Shown here: positions 1 to 6,327 of the stretch, in pieces
Layout of the letters: each line of letters begins with the position of its first letter
Position numbering within the stretch: the stretch's first letter is position 1
Assembly (NCBI GenBank): GCA_018816205.1
Contig: JAHIWJ010000146.1
Coordinates: 1-14,274 of the forward strand
Direction of reading: 5' to 3'
Length of the DNA: 14,274 nt
Source: Nanobdellota archaeon
GTDB lineage: Archaea > Nanobdellota > Nanobdellia > Pacearchaeales > GW2011-AR1
Notes under the pieces: generated by a model
Database searches by the model: none
Seen by the model: the letters and a program-made list of their open reading frames with translations, nothing else
Told to the model about the DNA's origin: nothing
Program-made: the position numbers and the translations under genes

Positions 1-312
1 AAGCAGGAAGAACACAAGGTTATTGTGAAGCCATTCATATTGAGAGATTATGACGGCATGGAAGAGATTTTGAATGCGCTTAGAACCGGGTACACTATTG
101 CGGTAATTGATATTAAACATTTAAAGAGCAAAGACTTAATTGAACTAAAGCGGGCGATTTCCAAGATAAAAAAGACTGTCGATGCGCTTGAAGGAACGAT
201 TGCAGGGTTTGGGGATAATATTGTTATTGCTACGCCGAATTTCGCGCACATCCATAAACCTACAGCGCCAGAAAAGAAGGAAAGCAAGGATAAGTGGGAT
301 TATTTTAGCTAG
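1..312 (+). CDS. sepF: SepF-family cell-division protein, 5' end outside window
   Basis: This is the C-terminal part of a SepF-like protein, which in archaea links FtsZ filaments to the membrane at the division site. The frame is open from base 1 (KQEEHKVIV before KPFILRDYD), so the GTG at 25 is probably not the true start; the gene likely begins upstream, where the membrane-targeting helix would be. Visible SepF features are a beta-strand rich core with the segment LRTGYTIAVIDI, an amphipathic helix (DLIELKRAISKIKKTVDAL), and the terminal GTIAGFGDNIVIATP strand pair that forms the conserved dimer core. A charged tail (EKKESKDKWDYFS) follows the core. The gene ends 5 bp from the convergent phosphoribosyltransferase gene. 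Family assignment rests on pattern recognition of the core; the N-terminus cannot be judged. Confidence 0.82.
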   Translation, partial: KQEEHKVIVKPFILRDYDGMEEILNALRTGYTIAVIDIKHLKSKDLIELKRAISKIKKTVDALEGTIAGFGDNIVIATPNFAHIHKPTAPEKKESKDKWDYFS

Positions 313-317
313 CCTTG

Positions 318-965
318 TTATAATCGCCCTCTAGCTTTTAGCTTGTTAATCATCTTTTCTGAAGGTTTTAATATTCTCACCGCTTCTTCTACTACTTCTC
401 TTTCTTGAGTTAAGCTGTAAAATTTTATTTTTTCTTTTGATAATATTTTTAATAGTCGCTGTTTGGATTTTTTGTTTGTTCTATCGGATAGTACGATAAT
501 TGCGTGTGGCTTGGTATTAACTTTTTTGAGCTTCTTAATGGTGTCTAATATCCCTCCACCTTTGTAAACAATGTCTTCTAACAACACTACCTTTCCTTCT
601 GGAATACCGAGAAAGTTACGATCTTTTGGCACCCCATGTCTTTTTAAGTTTCCCCTTACGTAAGAGATCTTGTGAATCTTTCTTCCTGGTTTTTTTGCCC
701 ATTTAAATTGAGTTATAATTGCTAATTTTGTCGCTCCTTCTGGAACGCCCACGAAGCAATCCGGATTTATTTTGTGGTCTTGCACAAATGGTATTATATA
801 ATCTGCACATTTTTCTAAAGTGTAGACATCTTCTGCAACTGTTCTCCAGTTGAAATAAATCGTTGAAGGTTTCCCAGAGTATTTAGCTATTGCAGATTTG
901 TCAAAGAAAGTTATGCCTCCATTTTTTATGAAGAAACTAATGAACTTCTTTTTGTTAAAGACCAT
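318..965 (-). CDS. Orotate phosphoribosyltransferase-like protein (PRTase fold)
   Basis: This 215-aa type I phosphoribosyltransferase most resembles orotate phosphoribosyltransferase (PyrE), which joins orotate to PRPP in pyrimidine synthesis. The PRPP-binding loop is at about 126-138 (VVLLEDIVYKGGG), with the ED acidic pair and glycine-rich turn. An OPRT-like flexible-loop segment YVRGNLKRHG is at about 102-111, and GVPEGATKLA at about 73-82 matches the family's pyrophosphate-binding loop. Residues 34-60 correspond to the OPRT 'F' substrate region. The loop reads VYKGGG where classical PyrE has a TTG-type turn, and a lysine-rich C-terminal extension is present, so a related PRTase with another base substrate remains possible. 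The ATG at 965 lies about 25 nt from a TATA box, consistent with leaderless transcription. No other pyrimidine gene is adjacent. Confidence 0.75.
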   Translation of the reverse strand: MVFNKKKFISFFIKNGGITFFDKSAIAKYSGKPSTIYFNWRTVAEDVYTLEKCADYIIPFVQDHKINPDCFVGVPEGATKLAIITQFKWAKKPGRKIHKISYVRGNLKRHGVPKDRNFLGIPEGKVVLLEDIVYKGGGILDTIKKLKKVNTKPHAIIVLSDRTNKKSKQRLLKILSKEKIKFYSLTQEREVVEEAVRILKPSEKMINKLKARGRL

Positions 966-984
966 TGTCTTTTAAGCCCAGGAG

Positions 985-994
985 ATTTTATAAT
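985..994 (-). promoter_or_regulatory. TATA box for phosphoribosyltransferase gene
   Basis: On the minus strand this reads ATTATAAAAT. Its centre lies about 25 nt upstream of the ATG at 965, so transcription would start at or next to the start codon (leaderless). It sits directly against the 3' end of the following membrane-protein gene. Confidence 0.55.
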
Positions 995-995
995 C

Positions 996-1382
996 TTAAC
1001 CCTTCGCAATCGCGAAAACAGTTTTCAATGCAACAACAATCGTCGCAGGAATGAAGATGAACATCAAGAAGCCGAGGATGTGGGTTATTAGTTTGCTGAT
1101 GTTGACAATACCCAGAACAGCTGCGCTGAGGAAACCTCCTTGGAGGCCGGCGAAACTAACGAGCACCAAAGAGACAGATGCGAAGAGGAACGTTTTGACT
1201 TCTTTATCGCCGACAAAATAACCCGAGATAAGGCCGAGTATGGCAAGAATGCTTGTGAGCGTCTGTGTGAAAAATTCTGACTTGCTGTAGAAAACATTTA
1301 TGATTCCTGCTAGAACTGCGAGTATGATTGAAATTAAGAAAGCATATGCGCCGATGAGGTTTTCTCTTGATTTTATTGGCAT
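996..1382 (-). CDS. Small four-helix membrane protein, unknown function
   Basis: I do not recognise a family. The 128-aa protein (from the ATG at 1382) is almost wholly hydrophobic, with about four membrane segments: an N-terminal helix (AYAFLISIILAVLAG), then FTQTLTSILAILGLISGYF, a long stretch around FLFASVSLVLVSFAG continuing through GGFLSAAVLGIV, and a last helix ILGFLMFIFIPATIVVAL. Short charged loops (GDKEVK) separate them. No catalytic or ligand motif is visible. An in-frame ATG at 1409 would add nine residues (MTSLIKKDK). I prefer 1382 because a TATA-like TTAATAAA at 1411-1418 would put the transcript start just before it and overlap little upstream sequence. It is divergent from the surface-protein gene at 1517. 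Confidence 0.6.
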   Translation of the reverse strand: MPIKSRENLIGAYAFLISIILAVLAGIINVFYSKSEFFTQTLTSILAILGLISGYFVGDKEVKTFLFASVSLVLVSFAGLQGGFLSAAVLGIVNISKLITHILGFLMFIFIPATIVVALKTVFAIAKG

Positions 1383-1410
1383 TTTATCTTTTTTAATTAA
1401 GGACGTCAAC

Positions 1411-1418
1411 TTTATTAA
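1411..1418 (-). promoter_or_regulatory. Possible TATA box for small membrane protein gene
   Basis: Minus-strand TTAATAAA is centred about 33 nt from the ATG at 1382. It would give a very short leader for that start, but lies too close to the alternative ATG at 1409 to serve it. Confidence 0.35.
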
Positions 1419-1479
1419 CGTTTCTAAATTCAGTTACAAAAGTAGTATGCAAAAACATAATTTTCCTAACACCGAAATG

Positions 1480-1487
1480 TTTAAATA
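1480..1487 (+). promoter_or_regulatory. TATA box for surface-protein gene
   Basis: TTTAAATA preceded by purine-rich CCGAAATG (possible BRE). The centre is about 33 nt upstream of the ATG at 1517, predicting a leader of under 12 nt without Shine-Dalgarno. Confidence 0.55.
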
Positions 1488-1516
1488 GTGATTTGTAACT
1501 ATCAAATTACAACAAA

Positions 1517-3496
1517 ATGACGAACAGAAAACTTTACGGGTGGACAACTTTGATGCTTCTTGCGATCGTTGCGTCAGTGAGTTTTGCCAGTGCTGCTTCG
1601 CTGAGTATCAGCAATGTTAATTTTCCAACGAGTGTAAATCATGATGGTGGCTCATTTCAAGTTAGTTTTGATATAACCAATAACGGCGCTGCTGATCCTG
1701 CTGTTGCATTCACATTACAAATGAGCCAAGGGACAGCAACATTGACTATGCCGACTGTTCCGATTGGAGATGGTACAACTACTCCTGTGACAATCAGTGT
1801 GAGCGGTACAGTTCGCTATCCTGCATATCAGCAGGGTAATCTTGCGGGTTCTATTATAGCCGATGACCAAGGCGGCGGGTCCCCTAAGACTATTCCTTTT
1901 ATTGTTTCTGTTGTTAATAAGCCCTCTATTAAAATTAGTAAAATTACTGACTTAACCCAGTCAAGAAATGGGAGCATTGAAATTGAGAATAACGGAAATA
2001 TTGATTGGAGTGATGTTCAATTAACAAGTTCTGGAGACTTTAGTGTGCTGTTTTATGACGCTGGTGGAAATAGTATCACAAGTTTGAGCTTAGACGCTGG
2101 AGATAAAGAAACAGTAACTGTTTCTGGTGTTGGTCTAGATAACCTTGGTTTTGGCGGAGGAAGCACCACAATTACTGTTACAGCGGACGATGGGACAACT
2201 AAAGCTACCTTCGGATTGGATGTGAGTGGATCATTCTGTAAATTCGGCGAGGTCGGCGGCGACCTGGATATAAGGAATATTAAGATATACAATGATGGGC
2301 AAGGCAAAAAGGATTCATGGGACTTGCTTGATTCCCTCAGGATAGAAGTAGAAATAGAGAACACTGGAAACGATAAAATCAAAGACATTTTTGTTGAAAT
2401 GGGGTTGTTTGATTCTGATGGAAAGAATGTTGTTTCTGATTTAGAATTTGACAACAGTGATGAAGAGCAGGCGGATCTTGGATCCTTGAACGATGGTGAC
2501 AGAGATACCATTACTTTTACATTCCAAGTCCCAGCGGACTTCGAAGATGGAACCTATGATTTGACAATCAAAGCCTACAGCGATGATGTTGGAGAGGATG
2601 AACAATGTGTTGACACTTCAACAGACTTTAGTGAGAATGATAAATATGACTCAATAGATGTAAATAGACAGAGCGACAGCGGAAAATATATTGCTTTCGA
2701 TAATGTACAGTTTACCCCCACAGAGGGAACTTGTGGGGACAGCATTACAATGACATTAGATGCTTATAACATCGGAGATGAAGACCAAGACCAAGTCAGA
2801 ATAAACCTAAAGAATACTGAATTAGGCATCAACTCTTTTGTTGAGATTAGAAACGGTATGGACCAGGGAGACAAAGAATCTGTGATGTTCAATTTTGTAA
2901 TTCCAGCAGACGCGACAGATAAGTTTTACAATTTGGAACTTTCTGCAGATTATGATTACAGAAGCGGAACTTACAGGCTGAGTTCTGATACAGACACAAT
3001 TGCCCAGTACAGAATTATTGGCTGCGGAACAACTCCGGGCGGATCTACTGGCGAGAGGATTGCAATCATAAGTGCAGATCTTGTGTCCGATACTGTTGTT
3101 GCTGGTGGAAAAGTTGTTGTTAAAGCCACCATTACCAATTTGAAAACTCAAAGAACTGCTTTTGCAGTTGATGCTCTCGGCTATCAATCTTGGGCTACGC
3201 TAGATGATATCTCTCCTAGAGTTGTCAACCTTGATGCTGGTCAGAGCGCAGAAGTTACGTTTACATTCACTATTGATGAAGGGATCCAGGGCGAAGAGTC
3301 ATTCAATATTGAAGTCAAAGATGGTCTTGGTGGTTCTGAAACAAGAGAGATTGCATTGAATGTGGAAAGCGCGAGCGGCAGTGGAACCGGAGTGTTTAAC
3401 TTCGGAGATAATGCGTTCTTGTGGGTTATCGGCGCTGTTAATGTAATCTTGGTAGTTTTGATTATTGTGGTTGCGGTAAGAGTTGCTCGAAGATAA
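1517..3496 (+). CDS. Secreted COG1361-like multi-domain surface protein with C-terminal membrane anchor or sorting signal
   Basis: A 659-aa exported protein with a signal peptide at about 1-27 (basic MTNRK, hydrophobic LMLLAIVASVSF, Ala-rich cleavage region). The body is a string of roughly 100-residue beta-sandwich modules of the S-layer-like COG1361/CARDB type, at about 28-135, 136-235, 240-385, 390-503 and 511-620. Recurrent signs are 'ITNNG', 'IENTGN' and 'AYNIGD' strands followed by a phrase such as DAGDKETVTV, NDGDRDTITFTF, DQGDKESVMFNF and DAGQSAEVTFTF. Paired cysteines occur in the middle modules. A Gly/Ser linker (SGSGTG) leads to FNFGDN, a single membrane helix (about 634-654) and the tail RVARR: the three-part layout of sorting-enzyme substrates. 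An archaeosortase gene follows 30 bp downstream, making this its likely substrate (inference). It could instead be a simple tail-anchored envelope protein. Confidence 0.8.
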   Translation: MTNRKLYGWTTLMLLAIVASVSFASAASLSISNVNFPTSVNHDGGSFQVSFDITNNGAADPAVAFTLQMSQGTATLTMPTVPIGDGTTTPVTISVSGTVRYPAYQQGNLAGSIIADDQGGGSPKTIPFIVSVVNKPSIKISKITDLTQSRNGSIEIENNGNIDWSDVQLTSSGDFSVLFYDAGGNSITSLSLDAGDKETVTVSGVGLDNLGFGGGSTTITVTADDGTTKATFGLDVSGSFCKFGEVGGDLDIRNIKIYNDGQGKKDSWDLLDSLRIEVEIENTGNDKIKDIFVEMGLFDSDGKNVVSDLEFDNSDEEQADLGSLNDGDRDTITFTFQVPADFEDGTYDLTIKAYSDDVGEDEQCVDTSTDFSENDKYDSIDVNRQSDSGKYIAFDNVQFTPTEGTCGDSITMTLDAYNIGDEDQDQVRINLKNTELGINSFVEIRNGMDQGDKESVMFNFVIPADATDKFYNLELSADYDYRSGTYRLSSDTDTIAQYRIIGCGTTPGGSTGERIAIISADLVSDTVVAGGKVVVKATITNLKTQRTAFAVDALGYQSWATLDDISPRVVNLDAGQSAEVTFTFTIDEGIQGEESFNIEVKDGLGGSETREIALNVESASGSGTGVFNFGDNAFLWVIGAVNVILVVLIIVVAVRVARR

Positions 3497-3497
3497 T

Positions 3498-3507
3498 CTT
3501 TTAAAGG
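3498..3507 (+). promoter_or_regulatory. TATA box for archaeosortase-DUF368 transcript
   Basis: CTTTTAAAGG begins just after the stop of the surface-protein gene. Its centre is 25 nt before the ATG at 3527, the spacing for a leaderless start. The sorting enzyme and DUF368 gene may therefore have their own promoter in addition to any readthrough. Confidence 0.5.
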
Positions 3508-3526
3508 CATGTATCTTTACTAATTA

Positions 3527-4075
3527 ATGAATAATGATGAGGCGATTGGTCTTGCTGTCCGATATTTTCTGCTTGTTGTATTTGGTTTTGCTCTCGTCTA
3601 TGGGCGGTTTTTTGATGTAATGTTCTCGCCTTTGACTTATTGGCCTGCTGTCGGCGCGCTTAACCTCTTTTATGATAACGTGACTACACTTCCGGGCAAT
3701 ATTGTTTCCTATGCTGATGTGTACGCGAGAATAATTCCTGCCTGTGTTGCAGGTGCTGCCTATTATCTCCTGCTTATTTTGAATCTTACAACACCCATGA
3801 AGATTGCGAGGAGAGTTTGGAGCATTTTATTCCTGATGGTGGTTTTTCTTGTCCTGAACATAGTAAGGATAATTGTCTTTGCAGGGATTGCTACGGGCGG
3901 GGGAAACTTCTTTGATGCTGCACATATGATGATGTGGTACTTTGGGAGCACTGTGATGGTTGTCCTGATTTGGTTCCTTGCTGTCGCTTTATTCAAAATA
4001 AAGGGGATTCCGGTTTATAGCGATATGAAAGAGCTTTACCTTGACGCTGTATCTTCCCAAAAGAAGAAGAGATAA
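3527..4075 (+). CDS. Archaeosortase/exosortase-family protein
   Basis: A 182-aa multi-pass membrane protein with the exosortase/archaeosortase catalytic signature: Cys73 in IIPACVAGAAYY, Arg114 in LVLNIVRIIVF, and His133 in FFDAAHMMMWYFG. In this family these residues drive cleavage of a C-terminal sorting signal at the outer membrane face, probably with transfer to a lipid. About five hydrophobic segments are visible (near 10-28, 34-48, 70-86, 98-122, 134-156). The length is at the short end of the family, with only a small N-terminal bundle before the core. The gene lies 30 bp after a gene for a protein with a C-terminal helix and basic tail, and its stop is 2 bp before the DUF368 start. 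I cannot assign it to a named archaeosortase class. The triad makes the family call firm. Confidence 0.87.
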   Translation: MNNDEAIGLAVRYFLLVVFGFALVYGRFFDVMFSPLTYWPAVGALNLFYDNVTTLPGNIVSYADVYARIIPACVAGAAYYLLLILNLTTPMKIARRVWSILFLMVVFLVLNIVRIIVFAGIATGGGNFFDAAHMMMWYFGSTVMVVLIWFLAVALFKIKGIPVYSDMKELYLDAVSSQKKKR

Positions 4076-4077
4076 TC

Positions 4078-4950
4078 ATGAAAGGAAAATATTCTTCGAC
4101 TTTTTTGAAAGGCCTGCTGATGGGCTTCTGTGATGTTATACCGGGAATTTCTGGGGGGACTATTGCTTTCATAACAGGGATTTATGAGAGGCTAATCAAT
4201 GCAATTAAAGGTTTTTCCCCAGATTTATTTTATAGCCTCATTCTCTTTGCGATTGGCAAGGAAAGCAAAAAGGTAGTCGGGGAGAAGTTGAATAAATTAG
4301 ATTTTGCTTTCCTGGTTACCTTGCTGCTCGGGATTGCTGTTTCCTTGATAGTGTTCTCTCGTGTCGTTTCTTTCCTGCTGGATAGATATTTTGCTTATAC
4401 GATGGCTTTCTTCTTTGGGTTAATTTTGGCTTCGGCAAAAACAATATTCGACCACATTGAAAGACACCACACTGTAAATACTTTAGTTATGGTCTTGGGC
4501 TTGATGGCGGGTTTCTCGCTGGTGTTTCTCGTGCCTGTCTCTGTGCAACCAAGTCTTTTTTATGTTTTAATTGGAGGGTTTGTGGGCATTAGCGCGATGG
4601 TTTTGCCGGGGATATCTGGAGCATTCATCCTTTTAGTTATGGGGATTTATCGGTTTATGCTGGATACAATTAAAAATTTCCCCCAGAATTTTGAATACCT
4701 CTTGATGTTTGGAGTTGGGGTTTTAATCGGCGTCTTTACGATTTCAAGAATTGTTTCTTGGTTGTTAAAGAAGGATAAGTCAAAGACGCTTTACTTTTTA
4801 TTGGGGCTGGTTGTCGGGGCTCTTAGCGTTCCACTGAGAGGATTCGTTTCTGAAGGTTATTTTACAGCATTTTCAATTTTGATGTATGTTGCTCTTTTTG
4901 TTTTTGGAATCTTCTTTGCTTCCTTGATTAAGAAATTGTCTCGGAGGTAG
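4078..4950 (+). CDS. DUF368/PopT-family polyprenyl-phosphate transporter
   Basis: A 290-aa polytopic membrane protein of the DUF368 family. Bacterial members flip undecaprenyl phosphate back across the membrane; an archaeal member would act on dolichyl phosphate (inference). The family's internal duplication is clear: DVIPGISGGTIAFITGIYE at about 19-37 and its second copy MVLPGISGAFILLVMGIYR at about 174-192, each with the PGISG re-entrant motif. About eight to nine hydrophobic helices follow the usual order and the length is normal. It starts 2 bp after the archaeosortase stop, so the two are probably co-transcribed. Recycling of a lipid carrier next to a sorting enzyme fits glycosylation or lipid attachment of surface proteins. 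Its last 23 bp overlap the 3' end of the convergent gene. Confidence 0.88.
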   Translation: MKGKYSSTFLKGLLMGFCDVIPGISGGTIAFITGIYERLINAIKGFSPDLFYSLILFAIGKESKKVVGEKLNKLDFAFLVTLLLGIAVSLIVFSRVVSFLLDRYFAYTMAFFFGLILASAKTIFDHIERHHTVNTLVMVLGLMAGFSLVFLVPVSVQPSLFYVLIGGFVGISAMVLPGISGAFILLVMGIYRFMLDTIKNFPQNFEYLLMFGVGVLIGVFTISRIVSWLLKKDKSKTLYFLLGLVVGALSVPLRGFVSEGYFTAFSILMYVALFVFGIFFASLIKKLSRR

Positions 4951-5632
4951 CTTCTTCTTTTGCGTCGACAAGTGTTTGAACAATGAACTTTTCTGCTACT
5001 GGGAGGATTCTGCAATCTGAAACCATAAGAGTGTAACAGTTTCCGTTGCGAATTATCTTTGTTTCACTCCCTGCTTCAAAAGAAAGAACCATGTTGTCTT
5101 GATATTCTTCGCAAGTTACATAGTCCATGTTTTGTTCTTTGGCTTTGTCTTCGTCTGAAATTCCAACACCCATTTTAAATCCGTTTTGGTTCAGGAAGGA
5201 AGATAGCTGACCCATTGCGATTGGACCGTAGTCACAAAGTAAATCTGGGGAGGCGCTAAGAACGATATATATCTTTTTATCTACGGGCAGATATTCTATC
5301 TTTCCGCCCTCGACTGGAATGTCTCGTAAATCAAGGGGATTATTTCTTAGATACATATTGACTGTTGCCTTTGAGGAAGTGGCTACGGCTCTTCCAGAAA
5401 CCATCGCGATTTTATTTGTGGAGTATGCAAATTGGTATAACGGGATTTCGCCGAGCATTTGTTTTTGAAAGGTTATTCCATCATACTTAATTACGCCTGT
5501 GTCTTCTGCCCAGTAGACCCGAACTAAGAAGATAGCTATTACCAAGACCATTATGCCAAAAATCCAGTACAGCTGTTTATCTATCTTAGATAGTTTCTCT
5601 TGCGCTGAGGGTTCATCTTTTTCAATTTCCAT
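4928..5632 (-). CDS. Single-pass membrane protein with extracytoplasmic Cys-containing domain, unknown
   Basis: No family recognised. The 234-aa protein has a charged cytoplasmic N-terminus (MEIEKDEPSAQEK), one helix (YWIFGIMVLVIAIFLVRVYW, about 24-43) and an outer domain of about 190 residues. This contains a strand KKIYIVLSASPD, cysteines at SPDLLCDYG, VTCEEYQD, NGNCYTLM and VSDCRIL, and a final amphipathic helix (AEKFIVQTLVD). A TTG at 5647 would add five residues, but the ATG at 5632 is better: the TATA box at 5652-5661 is centred 25 nt before it. The C-terminal half resembles that of the next upstream gene (5664-6233), suggesting an old duplication. It overlaps DUF368 tail to tail by 23 bp. 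Confidence 0.65.
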   Translation of the reverse strand: MEIEKDEPSAQEKLSKIDKQLYWIFGIMVLVIAIFLVRVYWAEDTGVIKYDGITFQKQMLGEIPLYQFAYSTNKIAMVSGRAVATSSKATVNMYLRNNPLDLRDIPVEGGKIEYLPVDKKIYIVLSASPDLLCDYGPIAMGQLSSFLNQNGFKMGVGISDEDKAKEQNMDYVTCEEYQDNMVLSFEAGSETKIIRNGNCYTLMVSDCRILPVAEKFIVQTLVDAKEEATSETIS

Positions 5633-5651
5633 TGTTAGGTGTCTCAAAGGG

Positions 5652-5661
5652 TTTTTAAAAA
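5652..5661 (-). promoter_or_regulatory. TATA box setting the start of the 4928-5632 gene
   Basis: TTTTTAAAAA, centred 25 nt upstream of the ATG at 5632. It supports that start over the upstream TTG and indicates a transcript separate from the 5664-6233 gene. Confidence 0.5.
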
Positions 5662-5663
5662 CT

Positions 5664-6233
5664 TTATTGTGGTTTGATGCCTAGGAGATTATACAAGAAG
5701 GCGTCGACTGCTTTTAAATCGCCTTCGATAAAGATGCAGTTTTCGTCCTGGTAGACCCTGTTTTCCGGGGCATCTCTCCAGATGATTAGGTTTTCTGAAC
5801 AATCCTTTTCCGGCAAGTCGTCATCGCATGGGCCGTAGCAGGACCTTTGGACTCTTGAGGCGTAATTGCCTAGGACTGCTGCAACTTCTGCGTTAACTGC
5901 GTTGTTTGTGGAGACTACGTAAAGAGGTTTTCCTGAGTATGTTAAAACAGTGTTCGTCTGTGTTACTGGTACATCGAATACTTCTTCAGGGGGATTGGTG
6001 AAGGACATATCCTTTCCGTCTACGTTGATAACCCACCTATTGCCGATTAGGTTTGCTAACTGGCTGCCCTCGTTGTTTTCAGAGTTTGTCGGACCATCGT
6101 TGGTTCTTTGGTTGGTTATGAACGCGTATCCAGCAGTTCCGCCTACGAGGACAAAAAGCATAAAGACGCTTAGGATAAGAGTGTTCCTTTTCCTTCTCTG
6201 TTCTATTTGCTTTTCAGAGCCAATTTTTCTCAT
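5664..6233 (-). CDS. Single-pass membrane protein, probable paralog of the neighbouring gene
   Basis: No family recognised. The 189-aa protein has a basic N-terminus (EKQIEQRRKRN), one helix (TLILSVFMLFVLVGGTAGYAF, about 18-38), a polar Asn/Thr/Ser-rich linker (about 41-60) and an outer domain. In that domain a DVPV phrase, a strand PLYVVSTNNA, cysteines in QRSCYGPCDD and EKDCSEN, and the end DENCIFIEGDLKAVDAFLY match in order the DIPV, KIYIVLSASP, VTCEE and NGNCYTLM phrases of the 4928-5632 protein. The shared outer domain could bind a peptide or stabilise an envelope complex, but nothing shows a function. The ATG at 6233 sits 25 nt from a TATA box. Confidence 0.65.
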   Translation of the reverse strand: MRKIGSEKQIEQRRKRNTLILSVFMLFVLVGGTAGYAFITNQRTNDGPTNSENNEGSQLANLIGNRWVINVDGKDMSFTNPPEEVFDVPVTQTNTVLTYSGKPLYVVSTNNAVNAEVAAVLGNYASRVQRSCYGPCDDDLPEKDCSENLIIWRDAPENRVYQDENCIFIEGDLKAVDAFLYNLLGIKPQ

Positions 6234-6253
6234 CAGAGATTAAGAAAATCGTG

Positions 6254-6261
6254 TTTTAAAA
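6254..6261 (-). promoter_or_regulatory. TATA box for the 5664-6233 gene
   Basis: TTTTAAAA, centred 25 nt upstream of the ATG at 6233; predicts a leaderless transcript. It lies just past the U-rich end of the S-layer gene. Confidence 0.5.
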
Positions 6262-6280
6262 AAGTTACCAAAGGATAGAA

Positions 6281-6311
6281 TAAGAAAAATAAAAAGAATA
6301 AAAGAAAAAAA
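6281..6311 (-). terminator. U-rich intrinsic terminator of the S-layer gene
   Basis: On the minus strand, 17 nt after the S-layer stop codon, there are several runs of T (up to 7, then shorter runs broken by C, A or G). Archaeal RNA polymerase stops at such tracts without needing a hairpin. The tract separates the abundant S-layer message from the next promoter. Confidence 0.6.
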
Positions 6312-6327
6312 CAACTGTTTTTTGCGT

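Noticed and set aside
25..312. GTG at 25 as the sepF start
   Set aside because: The frame is open to base 1 with plausible SepF sequence, and no promoter or ribosome site fits GTG 25; the gene more likely begins before the window.
2053..2511. 152-codon open frame on the minus strand inside the surface-protein gene
   Set aside because: Ser/Pro/Leu-rich composition of an antisense shadow; no signal or motif. The plus-strand frame has a signal peptide, repeated modules and a promoter.
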